From Gordionus sp. m RMFG-2023 (Eukaryota > Nematomorpha > Gordioida > Chordodea > Parachordodidae): 64,000 bases of DNA. Numbering within the stretch: position 1 is the stretch's first letter; each line of letters begins with the position of its first letter. Below the pieces are notes generated by a model. It worked only from the letters and a program-made list of their open reading frames with translations. It was not told where the DNA came from and did no database searches. Made by a program: the position numbers and the translations under genes. Location: assembly GCF_954871325.1 (NCBI RefSeq), contig NC_088776.1, positions 19,220,052-19,284,051 of the forward strand. The letters are read 5' to 3'. Below, in pieces: positions 12,548 through 24,500 of this stretch.

Positions 12548-15304
12548 TAGAATTTCGTTATTTTTAGTAATTTTTTTGATATAGTTAACATTTGAATCGT
12601 CTTTGTTTCATTTTTGACAGTTGTTGACCGCGACTACCAGGATAGTTTCGATTCTAGGGTTATTCGGTATTTTAAGGTAAAAAATATTTTATTTTATATT
12701 TTGTATCTCTACTCAGAACACAACGCAATCACCTTTTTGTGTAAATTTTTAGAAATTTAACACGGCCGTTTTAAAGTAATATAAATTTTTCATATAATGA
12801 GATGGGCTTTATATTTAATTTTGATATTGAGCCTAGCTTCTTTAATAAAATTTCGGAGTATCCGAGTAATAATTATCAAGATTTGTATCAAATGGTTGAT
12901 AAATTTGATGTGAATAGTTCATTAGTGACAGTTTTATTGTTGGTCATACTGTATGTTATATATATTGTAATAAAATTTTTGTTTGGAAAATGTACGCTGG
13001 TTGCGACCAAAGTATATGGTAATTGGAAAATAGACACTCCGGTGTCGGCTGATTGTTGGAAAAAGATTTCGGTCTTGGAAAGTAGTTTAAATGGAATTTT
13101 AAATGAAATCAAGAACGGCAGACCTGAAAAGGTGGAAACGATGAAAGATAATAACGATGATCGTTTGGATAGTGTGGAGAGATTTATAGTTATCCTCCAG
13201 GAATTGAAAGAATTAAAAGAAGTGATTAAGATTATATATCAAGATATAAATACGTTGGTTATGGCGAATAGTAATATTAATAAAGGCCAAATACGTGGTC
13301 CGACATGGACAAATGGAAAAAATATTTCCATTGAAAAAAATGGCTTTTCAGGTCATAAGAAAATTTTAGAAGATTTGATAAAATTATTTTTTCTTGTTGA
13401 CATTAGTTGAAATTATTTTCTAATATTAAATGTATTTGACTAAAATTTAACAATTATATAAATAAATTTTTATAAAATTAATATTATTTTTTAAATATAA
13501 AAATTTAATTTTCGTGAAGGTTTTCCGTTAAAGAAACTGGCATTAGAAAATTATGTTAGAAAAATTTCTGGTACTAACACGAATAAATTTGATGTTTTAC
13601 GATCGAATTATGGCAAATCCCGATTGTGTTTTAAATGTAACAAACCGGGACATGTAGCCATAAACTGTATCAAAAATTGACTATATGATTGCAAATGTAA
13701 TCATATAGTAGGTAGGAGATCGGGATGGAAAAATGATAATAAAGTAAATAACCATGCTGAAATGAGATATAATTCTCGTAAAAGCAGTGGTTATAACCGA
13801 AATTTTTTTATTCATGATGATAAAAATAATAAAGATTCTAATGATTTTAAATGGGAGAAATATCCTAGGGGTATTGTTAAATATTCCGATGAAAGGAATA
13901 TTAATACTTTCAGATGGGAAAAATATCCCAGTTATATTGCAAGAAAAAATATGAATATTGTTAAGGAACCACTAAATTCCGAGTTGAATTTATGTTCAAA
14001 TGAGAATTCTCATGAAACTGATGTTTCAAATGAGATTAAAATTGATCAGTCAATTAAAACATATGATATTTTAATGACTGAAAGATTAGTCGAACCTTGT
14101 CCTTGTCCCAGAGTTACCGTAAGAGTTGACTCGAGGGATATTGACATGTTGTTCGACACAGGGGCTAGCATTTCTATAATGTCTGGAAGAAATTATTTTA
14201 AGTATTGGCCTAAAGGTAAACTTGAAAAAGAATCTATGTGTGTCACACAATTTGATGGGTCTGAAATAATAGTTTTGGGAAAAACTAAGTTGTGAGTAAG
14301 TCTTCATGATACTACATTTTTTCTAGATTTATGGGTAGTAAAGAAAGATGTGGAAACCATCATGGGATGGGATTGGATTGTTCAGTTGGGTCCTTTCAAT
14401 AATTATTGGAATATTTTTGCAATACATAATGGTTCAGTCCGAGACGAGACTAAACCTAAAAATATTGCTCGGAAAAAGATTCATGAAATAGAAGGGGTAG
14501 ATTTCACCGTAAAACCAGATAATTCAACCCCTAGTTCCGATAAATATGTAAATTCCACAGAACTTATGATTGAAAACAATGCCAGCATTGATGAAGACCC
14601 AATGGTTGCTATTGATATTCCTGACTTACATAAAATGCGTGAAAATATTTCTCGTTTAATGAGGAAGTATGAAATAATTTTCGAAGACAAATTAGGTTGT
14701 CTTAATGATTATCAAGTTGATATAAAATTAAGGGAGGGATTTTCACCTATTTTCCTACCGTGTCGACGAGTTCCTTTTGAATGGAAAAAGGAAATTGACG
14801 CAGAATTGGATCAGTGGGTTAAAGATGGCATTATTGTTCCAGTGGAATATAGTGTATGGGCAACCCCGTTGGTACCGGTTAAGAAATCAAATGGTCAATT
14901 GAGACTCTGTGCTGATTTCAGAGTAACCGTTAATCGATGGGTAGCAGAAGTTAAATATCCTTTACCCCGAATTGAGGAAATTTTGGCCCAATTGAAGGGA
15001 GCGAAATATTTTTCAAAGGTTGATTTTTCGTCAGCCTATTTACAATTACCTTTGAGGGAGGAGATTCGTAAATTATTGACGATCACGACTCCCAAAGGGT
15101 TGTTCGCTTTTTGTAGATTACCATTTGGGTTAAGTGTGTCAGCGCCTATTTTTCAGCGCACCATGGCGTCCGTTTTCCAAGGACTAGAGGGTGTATTTTA
15201 TTACATGGATGATGTGCTAATTACAGGGATTTTAGAATTTCGTTATTTTTAGTAATTTTTTTGATATAGTTAACATTTGAATCGTCTTTGTTTCATTTTT
15301 GACA
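12548..15304 (+). mobile_element. Ty3/gypsy retrotransposon fossil A (gag to reverse transcriptase)
   Basis: A broken plus-strand element. Parts in order: the end of a 5' LTR (12548-12620); a likely primer-binding stretch just after it (ttgaccgcgactacc); a gag-position open frame of 202 codons (12802-13410) with a strongly hydrophobic segment near residues 42-62 and a helical, Glu/Lys-rich second half; a CCHC zinc knuckle (CFKCNKPGHVAINC, about 13630-13672); a retroviral-type aspartic protease (LFDTGASISIMS, near 14150); and the palm of a reverse transcriptase (LPFGLSVSAPIFQ, then YYMDDVLITG, to 15229). The 73-bp LTR end recurs at 15232-15304. RNase H and integrase are not in this segment. 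The large pieces are open and only a few breaks are evident, so age looks moderate. Confidence 0.8.
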
Positions 15305-15566
15305 CTATGTTTAGATATTTCATGAAAATACACAAAACCTAACATTGTCCAACGTGGAGAGTCACAAGTAAAATGTTTCAAAAAATCAAAACCTGCACAA
15401 TTCAGGTAAAAGTGCACACATATATTGGTGCAAATAAATAAAAATAAGAAATTATTATTTACTTAGGTATAACTAACTAGAAAAGAAATTAGGGATTTGT
15501 GAGATCTTTTTTTATTTAATAATTTTTGCATACTTTAATTTTGTCCCCTTCTCACTTTATAATATG

Positions 15567-15800
15567 GATGGGGTGTTTCGGTCCGGCCTAGGTTTTATAT
15601 ATTTAGACCCGGCCCGGATTTTTTTTAAAATATATTATATTCATTTTTAATTTTTATAGCTAGGCGATTAGAAATAGGGCCCTGCCAGGATATTTTTTAA
15701 AAAAATTTTAAGCTCGGCTCGGGTATATTTAAAAATAAAAATACGGTCGGGCCCATGTACCCGGTCAGGTGTAGAACCGAGCATGCAGGTTTCTGTTAAA
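15567..15800. mobile_element. Eroded GCCCGG-type MITE
   Basis: Both subterminal parts carry GGCCCGG-like motifs (ccggcctagg, acccggcccgg; then gggcccatgtacccgg, gcatgcagg). The pattern resembles better preserved relatives at 26155-26403, 21211-21937 and 38802-39155. Ends are too diverged to give a target duplication. Confidence 0.45.
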
Positions 15801-16017
15801 TATCATTAATTTCAATTTAGGAATGATTATTAATATGCCTAAATTTTGATATTAACATTTTATGGTTGTTTAAAGAGAGAAATTCGTGGTAATTTGAGTG
15901 GATAAATTTGAATGTAAATCAAATAATGTTTTCTGTGAGTTTATTCGTATCCCAGTAGTATCAAAAGTATATGTATCATAAATAATATTTTTAATATATA
16001 TATCTTAATTCACATAA

Positions 16018-16125
16018 TAACATGTCACTATATCACTGAATCATAAATAATGTATCACTGGATCATAAATAATGTATCACTGGATCATAAATAATATAAA
16101 ACTATATCATAAATAATACATGACT
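16018..16125. repeat. 22-bp tandem repeat, about five copies
   Basis: The unit atcataaataatgtatcactgg is repeated head to tail with small changes. It looks like an ordinary minisatellite, with no gene in it. Confidence 0.7.
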
Positions 16126-16319
16126 GTCTAATTCAAAAGCCTATCTTCTTTACATATCTCTTTTTGTCAACAATTTAAATTTGTTTAAATGAATCAATAT
16201 AAAAATAATAAATAATTAATCAATCATTTTAAGTTACGCAAAACGAAAATAAAACAAAAATGTTATTTATTCAAGACTGAATTTAAGTTAACTGATTAAA
16301 TAATAAAAATAAAATTGTA

Positions 16320-17756
16320 ACACGAACGACAACGGGCAAGCCGAACGTATAATGTCCATAGTTAAGAGTTGGTTAAAAAAAGAAAAATATGGACAAGGTA
16401 AATGGTGAATATTTTTCTTAACATATAATAATACAAAGACTGTCATAGGATCACCAGCAGAGATATTTTTAGGAAGAAAAACAAGAACAGAGTTAAATTT
16501 TTTAAAAGAAAAAGCAAAGCAGGTGGAACAAATAATAATAGATTGAAATGAAAGGTAGGAAAGTTATTATAGGTTTTGATGTTTGAAGGACCCAATAAAA
16601 TGGAGCAAAGGTATAGTGACAAAAATAGAGGAAGAAATAAAATTGAAGTGAAGATAGAAGGACAAACCGGAACATGGGTGAGATATGTTAAACAAGTAAG
16701 ACCAAGATATGAACTATAAAGAGAAAAGAAGTGTACGAAAAATTTGGGTGAAAAAAGAAAAGACTTTGGTTTCTTTTAAAAAACTAAATAGTGTAAAAAA
16801 GAAAAGACTAGTTTTTTTTTTGAAAAACGAAAAGATTGTGAAAAAGAAAGGACTTAGGTTTTTTTTTTGAAAAAGGAAATGTTTTTATTTGAAAAACGAA
16901 AGGGAAAATGTTTGGAAAAATGAAGACGGTGCAGATAAGTCAGGTATAGAAAGTTAAAGAATAAGTCAAGAAGAAAAAAGGAATAAGAGGGGATGGAATA
17001 ATATATTAATAATTATTTTATTTTTAGATGGCGTCATATATAAGAGTATGAAATTATATAGTGAAAATAGAGATTAGAGTGATAGATGGCTCAACAGAGT
17101 CTAGAAATTGGTTAGAAGCAACAAGAGAATAAACACGACGATTTTACGGAGATAATTTATGATACTAGAAGAAGTCGATAAAAGATTCAAGAAGAACAGA
17201 TAGGAACAAAGAGGATATCATACACATTGACAAGACCAAGAAGATGCAGGGTTTGCTGTGGAAACCCTCTGATGAGATTTTATTCGGAACATGTGATAGC
17301 AATAAACGATGAATCGATAATGGAAAGATAACAGGGAGTATCGCGTTTAATAAGTGAACAAGGAACAAATACGGGGCCGTAGGAATAACAAAATAAAGGG
17401 GAAGAATGTCGTAGTTATCATGAAGTTTTATATGCAAATTTTATTTGGTAAAGTTAATTGAAAATGAAAAAAGAAAGATCGATTAAAATTGTTAAAAATA
17501 TATTAAATGTTTTTTCTTTTAAATACGTAAATGAAGATAATGTATATAGCTCGATTGCATTATAAAATAATTATTATTAACTTTTTACGTTTTGTATTAA
17601 ATATAATAAAATTCAGTAATTCTGTATTTGTTTCTATATAATAAATTAATTCTTTAGTTTCTTAATTGCAATCTGTGTCATCGTTTTAAATGATAGAGTT
17701 ATCCATTTTCTTCCGTTCTCTCTTCTTCTTGCAACCTCCGCTCTATCGGGTCTGTT
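16320..17756 (+). mobile_element. Ty3/gypsy fossil B (integrase end and 3' LTR)
   Basis: A broken 3' part on the plus strand. Around 16325-16520 the sequence encodes the end of an integrase core (NDNGQAERIMS, then VIGSPAEIFLGRKTRTEL), followed by a basic tail to about 16720. Degenerate purine-rich repeats follow (16745-16915). At 17396-17406 a polypurine tract (aaataaaggggaagaa) leads into a likely 3' LTR beginning TGTCGTAG at 17407 and running to about 17756, with an AATAAA-like signal inside. It may or may not belong with fossil A: their LTR sequences do not match. It has several breaks and is older than fossil D. Confidence 0.65.
16745..16915. repeat. Imperfect purine/pyrimidine tandem repeats
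   Basis: Three to four copies of a roughly 57-bp unit of the form aaagaaaagactt..gttttttttttgaaaaacgaaaagg follow the integrase tail of fossil B and precede its polypurine tract. They look like slippage-driven expansion. Confidence 0.5.
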
Positions 17757-20066
17757 ATATAAAAAGAAGAGATTGAGTGCTTTATTTTGAAATTAGTGGG
17801 AAAAACATGATGTAAAAATATTTATTAAATATAACAATTGTCAAGCAAATGCGTTTAATATTTAAATTTATTATAATTTTAAAAAAAATCGTAAGCTTTT
17901 AATCAATTGATTGATCTAGCGAAAATTTAGGTGGGATGAACGCATTGATAAAATTATTCTTACATTGTTAGAAAAAAAGAATTGTTTTATTATAAATCAA
18001 TTAATAAAGAAGCTCATTTATAATTATATTATTTTACAAGTTTCTTAAACCTAGTAATATGTATTAAAATGTGATTTTACAAGTTTCGATTTAAAAATCG
18101 GCAATAAAAACTTATTTTTAATAAACTAACTCCCTATCATTATTTTAATTCATTTATAAAAATGTATTTTTACGTTTAAGCTTACAAAAGTTCAAAATAA
18201 TTTTGACCTTTAAAATGATAATTTAATGTATAAAAAAAATCTCAAACAGGAAAATATTGGCTTGAATTATTTTTACATTATTTTTTATGTATATTTTAAT
18301 AATCATTACGCTTAATATGTTTAAAAAAGTGGCTTCGCTAGAACTCATCATTTCAGCGTGAAAAGAATCTTTTTTTAACGTGTTCAAGGAAGAGTTAGCA
18401 AAAAAAAATTTTTTAATGCACGTTTGAATTAAAATTTAGGTCTGCTGATCACACTACTTCAATGCATAAAACACTTAAGGATAATTTTAAAACTAATATT
18501 TTTTTTCATCTGCATTTTATTACTCTAATTATTATATAGCATTGAACTTGAAAAATATATTGTTTTATAAAAAAAATCAAAATTAGCAAAATAGTTTTTA
18601 TATTTTTATGTAGATTAAAAACAATGTTAGGTCCCGATATTAAAAATTTTACACCTTCGTTAATTTATATAATAAATTATATATCTAATTTTAAAGTGAT
18701 CATTTTTAAAATAACTATCCTAGATATAAAAAGTTGATAAATTAGTAATTATTGTTTGTCTTAATTTTTTTTTCGATAGGAACGAAATATAAACATAATA
18801 CCTTTTCTGCCAAGGTTAAATAAAATAAATTTAAGAAATTTGTCCTATCTGCAGTTAAAAAATATAAAATAATTTTAGAAAAAACAATTAATCGAATTAT
18901 TTGCCAAGTAAAATATGATTAAAAATTTCTTTTACTAAATACAACCAATTATGGATTGAAATTTTATGTAACCGTTATCCTATTATAACTCAATTCAATT
19001 TAAGTAGATTTTTCAAGACGACTGGAAATGTTAGGAAATTATTCAATGATAATTATATTCGTGATCTTATATGAAAGTAAAAGTGAATATTTTTTTTCCT
19101 GGATCAATCATATTTATTATTATATAATGTTATAACTCCCATCGATCAATATTACAGAAAACTGGTTTTTTAAACAGCATGAATAGGGATACAGAGAAAG
19201 AGGGCATTTTTTTAAACACATGTTATTTTAGAATAAATGATACATTACCTCTTTCACTAATAATGTGATATATACATATAAACGTTTTAAGAAAATATTT
19301 CATATGAAAATTACTTGCATTTAAAATTATTTACTAGCTAAATATTTTGTAATTTTTTCAACGATGCACTTAGTTCATTAATTCTTTTGATTATTTTAAA
19401 AAAAAATTTTGTATAAATTTTTTTCTGCTAGATGGCGCTTATGACAAAAATTATATAACAATTAAAAAATATTTTTAATGCAATTATGGGTCGTTTCTTA
19501 TATAAATATATATTTACAATAATAAATAAACTTATATCAGCCAATGGCAGTGATGTTAGAAACCTCAATTCGTCATATATTTAAATATTATTAAATAAAG
19601 ATTTTTGCCTAAAATATTACCTAAGCCTATAGGAGAGAGGTTGGACCCTATTTTGGGAAGATATAGAGGCTTAAGTATAAATTATTTTGCTAAAATATTG
19701 ATCTAGTTTTTTTTTTTAAATCTGCTAAATCTAGCCTTTTAAAAACGCTATCCAGTAGTATAGGTAAAAATTTTAATTATCGACATTTGTATAGATACCT
19801 GTGCATCTCTAATTTATAAAAAATTATTAATAAATTTTCGGATCTTTTAAATCATTCAAAGCGTGAGCTGGATAATCTGTTAGAAATTGTGAAAGTAACT
19901 AAACTTTTATACATCAATTTGAGCTAATGAGGGTCACTTAATTTTATTTCAACCAAATCAATAGATTTAAATAAGAACTTGAACATTAGTTGTTCATATT
20001 TTTTCATGATAAGCCCCGTTACTTTGGTAAAAATTTAACAAAATAACAATTTTCTCTTACTAAATA
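17757..20066. other. Long AT-rich stretch without a gene
   Basis: I see no coding sequence. Around 19600-19745 a short segment (gcctaaaatattacc..ggcttaagtataaattattttgctaaaatattg) resembles pieces at 1045-1135 and 23700-23800, so it is likely an eroded MITE. The rest is homopolymer-rich AT sequence. Confidence 0.4.
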
Positions 20067-21210
20067 ACAATACACATTGGCGTACGCAGCGGGGGGGGGG
20101 GGGGTAGGGGCAGGGGGACAAATCCCTCCCCAACCAAAAAATGCAGATGCCGGATATATTTTTCAAAAATATTATTGTTTATATTTATTTATATTTGTTA
20201 TTTATTCGTATCTCATATTAAATATATATTTAATTACATTTATTATCACATTTAACTAAGTTATTTTATCAATTAATTTCGATTTCAAGTTTTCCGGCGT
20301 AATATTTACTTATTATTTTCAAATTTTTAGTGGCGTAATATTTATCTACCATTTTCAAATTTCTAGTCAAATAATAATTATTTCTGAAACTTCTTGTCCA
20401 ACAGTGAAAAAGAAATTGCAACTTTGTCCAACGCGATAGAATCTCTGCCATCAAGCAGTAACAGCTTTTAGGGAGTTAGAAGAGCCAATTATTTGCTATT
20501 ACTGAAATATCACAATGGCCTGAAAGAAATATTTCCTCAGAAGCAAGAAAATTATTGGATTCAATGCTTATTCCAAATTTTATTTCTCAGTAGAATATAT
20601 TATTTAATTATACAACTATTTTAAGTATTACTTTTCAAAAACATGACATTGACTCGATTAAGAAGATGAGAATAGCGGAGAGCATTTTATCAGAACTCAA
20701 GAAAATTAGGGCTAATGTTGATGAAGAATTTCATATTTTATATTTTATTGTTGAGTTAAAAGCAGACTATAAGTGTTTAATATTTGTCTCCCTCGACTTG
20801 TAGCAAGGCAAGCTCATCGTTAAAACATTAATATAGAATCAGTAGAAGAGTATATCTTAAATACAGATACAATTATAACCCAAATAAATGATTTTTTATT
20901 TCATTATGCAGCACTTATTAATCTGCAAATATTACTTCCACAAAAGCCTTCCCACTTTCAGATGGTGATAGAAAAAAAAATATTTGTTAGATTTTTATTA
21001 TGAAGATGTTAAAGTATCTTATGATGCCTTACTAGCTGAACAATTATGTTTATAAAATTAACTATGGTTGATATAGTCCCAAAAAATTCTATGGATGCTC
21101 TGCATTATTTCAAACACATTTTAGATTAAATTCCCAATGTATTAAAAGGGTTTATAAATTCTTCCCATTAGTAAACTAATGAGAGAACATTCTCTTTTTT
21201 AAGAAGAATA

Positions 21211-21937
21211 ACAGAGGCCTGCAGAAGTACCATTTGCAGGTCACGGCCCGGATTTTTTCTAAAGATTTTTTACGGCCTGGCCTGGGTTTTTTTAAAAAAA
21301 ATTTTATGCCCAACTTGGATTCTTTTTAAAAATTTTCAGGCTCGGCCCGACTTTTTTTAAAATAAAATTTTAAGGTCTGGCCCGGATTTTTTAAAAATAA
21401 ATTATATTTATTTTTAATTTTTACAGCTAATAATAACGATTTCAAATATAGGTGGTTTTAAAAAATAAATTATATTTATTTTTAATTTTTACAGCTAATA
21501 ATAACGATTTCAAATATAGGTGGTTTTAAAAAATAAATTATATTTATTTTTAATTTTTACAGCTAATAATAACGATTTCAAATATAGGTGGTTTTAAAAA
21601 ATAAATTATATTTATTTTTAATTTTTACAGCTAATAATAACGATTTCAAATATAGGTGGTTTTAAAAAATAAATTATATTTATTTTTAATTTTTACAGCT
21701 AATAATAACGATTTCAAATATAGGTGGTTTTAAAAAATAAATTATATTTATTTTTAATTTTTACAACTAATAATAACGATTTCAAATATAGGCTGTTTTA
21801 AAAAATACAGCCCGGATTGGGTGTTTTTTTTTAAAATTCAGGCCCGGCTTGGGTGTTTTTTTAAAAAATTTTGGGCCCGGCTCGGGTATATTTAAAAAAA
21901 TTAAAATAATGTCCGACCCAGGGGCCGGGCATGCAGA
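21211..21937. mobile_element. GCCCGG-type MITE nested in the hAT transposase
   Basis: Inserted between the FSFLRRI and RLKGLDLLNIH parts of the surrounding transposase. It runs from CAGAGGCCTGCA to TGCAGATCTCTG with repeated GGCCCGG/CCCGGCC motifs in both arms. Flanks aagaataa and aaaaacat are only partly alike. Enlarged here by a 68-bp tandem repeat (21390-21790). Confidence 0.7.
21390..21790. repeat. 68-bp minisatellite, six copies
   Basis: The motif acagctaataataacgatt recurs at 21423, 21491, 21559, 21627, 21695 and (as acaact) 21763, an exact 68-bp period with near-identical units. The second copy of the host element has a single unit near 53018. The expansion is recent and specific to this copy. 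Confidence 0.9.
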
Positions 21938-22350
21938 TCTCTGAAAAACATACCAAGAAGTACAACATCTGAAAGTAGATTGAAAGGTTTGGATCTTTTG
22001 AATATTCATAGACATTTGACGACAAGCAAGGATGAGATAATTAAAAAATTAGCTCAATCACAACGAAGATTGGATTTTACATTGTAAATATATAACATAC
22101 AAAATACAATTATTCCTAAGAAACTTTTTGTGTAAAGGCTCAAAAAATTCAAATTTCTATTTTGGGTCATTTAAGTGATTCTTTACATATAATTTTTTTA
22201 TAATTCACATTAATTTAAAATTGTGTATTAGAAATAGTTATTAGTCCTAATAAATTTATGCTTGATATTTTTAAAAAACAATAATATTTCTTAAAAAATT
22301 TTATCATCCCCCCCCCAGATTAAATTCCTGCGTACGCGCCTGACAATACA

Positions 22351-23610
22351 GGAAACATACTTAATAATATTAATATTGCCACCACCCCCACCCATTTGCA
22401 AAATTTTATGTATTGCTTGTGTTAAGAGTTAAACTCAATAAGAAACAAGAGACCTCAATGAATGCTTTTATCCTAAACACAAATATTCATAGAGATTTAT
22501 ATATTAATTTTCTTAGGCCACTTCCTAGTTTTTTTTTCAAAGCGGTTCCCTAGGCCCCTTTTCATCTTCATTTTTAATAAGCAAAAAATTAATCTCTAAA
22601 ACAAAAAATAAATTATAAAATCAAAAATATCTTTTAAATTAAAATTATCTGGAAAACTCAAATTTTCTCATTCAACATTTTTAAAAAAAAATATTATAAA
22701 AAGGCACTTTCTTTTTACAAAGTGGCATTTAAATTTTCAAAAAAAAACACTATGATTTTGAAAATAGAACACTTTGTTATGAAAAAAGGCAATACATTTT
22801 AAAAAAAATACTATGATATTGAAAAAAGTTACTATGATATTAAAAATGCCTACTATGTTTGCTAAAGACCACTATATGAAGAGACTATATAACTAGAAAC
22901 GTTAAATAAAAAAACATTAACTAATATAAAATATTATAGATATAGATTCTTTCTATTTAACTAATAAATACCTTATATAAAATTTATTTAACATAAAAAC
23001 ACCATCTACAGTGGTGTATTGTTGAAAAAATTGATGGGGGTGAGACTCGATTTTTTAATATTATCAAAAAATATGAGATATATATAATCGATTTTTTTTA
23101 AAGTATGAATATGAGTAATTAGATATATATTATCATATGCAAAAACTCACATTTTGGACAGTGGGATAATTTTTTTAACACTGAAAAGAACTTCCTAGGG
23201 CAGATGATAAGGAAAAGGGAGTAGGGCCTACGGTTATATAGGTATAGTTTATAATATATATTATAACAGTTCAACTGCGTATTTAGATATATCATAAAAA
23301 TACCAAAATCGTCTGAAGGGAACAGTTATGAGCCTTTTTTTTAGTTTTTGTAATAGAACTTTATGATGAGCGCAAAAAAAATAAAACACTCTATTACATA
23401 AAGTTTATATTTTCTAAATATTATATAAAAATTTCAGGTATTATGATAGTCAATAATGAAAATAATTTCCAAGATCAAGTATTTTCGTAAACCATTTTAA
23501 ATTATATATTTAATTAACATTTTTTTTATTTATATAATATATATGAAAACAATAGAAATTTAAGTAAGGATTAGCTGCGGCCTGGTTATCAAATCGGAGC
23601 GAACATGAAT
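22351..23610. other. AT-rich region without a gene
   Basis: Nothing coding seen. Around 22995-23045 a segment cagtggtgtattgttg..gatgggggtgag looks like one end of an unpaired DNA transposon. The stretch 22680-22870 repeats short aaaaaaacactatgat-like motifs. Confidence 0.35.
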
Positions 23611-23616
23611 CTAGAG

Positions 23617-23836
23617 TAGTGTTGTTAAACTGCCCGATTTGGGTAGATTTAAAAAAACGGCCTGATTAAGACTTTAACCTAAATAGTACTATGTAATACC
23701 GGAGATTTTACTCATATATGGCTGAAAGGTTTGAATCTCTATTTGCCAAATCTTGAGGTTTATATAATATTTTGGCTAAAATCTTACTAAAATCTTAATC
23801 AGACCATTTTAAAAATCGATCCAAAACAACACTACT
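23617..23836. mobile_element. Small MITE with AGTGTTGTT ends
   Basis: About 220 bp between perfect 14-bp inverted ends agagtagtgttgtt and aacaacactactct. The same termini bound a 176-bp element at 57972-58147. The interior contains the ttgaggtttatataatattttggctaaaat motif also seen near 1110 and 19690. No coding capacity. Confidence 0.7.
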
Positions 23837-23991
23837 CTAAGGACTTATTCTTATGACAATGTTTTTGCGATAAATATTTTGGCAACTCGACCAAAATGGT
23901 CGGTTAATATTATTATTTAACTAATTTAATAATGGGAAAAAACTTGTATTACACTACATCACATATTTTATTTTATTGTAAAGTGATAAGA

Positions 23992-24500
23992 CCTGTAGCC
24001 AGGAAGCTTCAGTTGAAGAGGGAGGGAGCAGTGGCGTAGCTAGGAATTTTTCTTAGAGGGGGTCCATACATATAAAAGTCTGGGGGGCTTCGCCCCCCAG
24101 GCCCCCTTTAACGGGCCTTCGGCCCTTTCCCCCGGCCTTCGGGGGTTAATCTTACAAATCATAACCATATCTTCTATAATATATAATAAATATATTTTTT
24201 TAAATGCATCAATAATATGTTATTATAATTTAGTAGATTATTCTCAATGACTTTATAATAATACTATCCAGAATAATTTCAATAGTAATATAATATCCTT
24301 CCACAAACATCAAAACCAGAAAAATATAAATACTAATGGCATTTATTTAATATAAAGTCACTTTTAAGTCTTTTGAACGTATAATCTAGAAAAAAGATTT
24401 AGCTCTGGGAGGGGTCCAAACCCAAAAACCACCCCCGTAGCTACGCCACTGGAGGGGGGGAGGTAAAATTTTTATTGGGAGCAATATATTTTTTGGGTTT
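23992..24500. mobile_element. Partial GTAGCCAGG-type element interrupted by a MITE
   Basis: The sequence cctgtagccaggaagcttcagttgaagagggaggg at about 23992 resembles the inner terminus of the 4686-5802 family. It is split by the element at 24029-24451 and resumes as gaggggggggaggtaaaatttttattggg. The far end was not found. Confidence 0.4.
24029..24451. mobile_element. MITE with CAGTGGCGTAGCTA ends and GC-rich hairpins
   Basis: About 423 bp with perfect terminal inverted repeats CAGTGGCGTAGCTA and TAGCTACGCCACTG. Just inside the left end are three back-to-back GC hairpins (24085-24150): ggggggcttcgcccccc, gggccttcggccc and cccccggccttcggggg, all with TTCG-like loops. The flanks are G-rich (ggagggag and gagggggg), perhaps an imperfect 8-bp target duplication. 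Such ends are common in animal hAT-like MITEs. No coding sequence. Confidence 0.78.

Larger units (their letters stand above)
15305..16320. other. Intergenic stretch between two retroelement fossils
   Basis: No gene. At about 15567-15800 is an eroded element rich in GGCCCGG/CCCGGCC motifs and ending gcatgcaggtttctg, of the GCCCGG-type MITE family. From 16018 to 16125 a 22-bp unit (atcataaataatgtatcactgg) repeats about five times. The rest is AT-rich. Confidence 0.45.
20075..22342 (+). mobile_element. hAT element copy 1 with a nested MITE
   Basis: A 2.3-kb element flanked by a perfect 8-bp target duplication ACAATACA (20067-20074 and 22343-22350). Ends are CATTGGCGTACGCAG and CTGCGTACGCGCCTG, with poly-G/poly-C runs just inside. 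Transposase remnants on the plus strand include ISQWPERNISSEARK near 20510, ERTFSFLRRI near 21185, and after the nested insertion RLKGLDLLNIHRHL near 21980-22010, which is a hAT dimerisation domain (zf-MYM/TTF type) cut in two. Many stops separate the pieces. A second copy lies at 51745-53563 with a different target duplication. Confidence 0.85.

Noticed and set aside
17165-17437. 90-codon minus-strand open frame
   Set aside because: It crosses the polypurine tract and LTR start of Ty3/gypsy fossil B; hydrophobic composition follows from the base bias.
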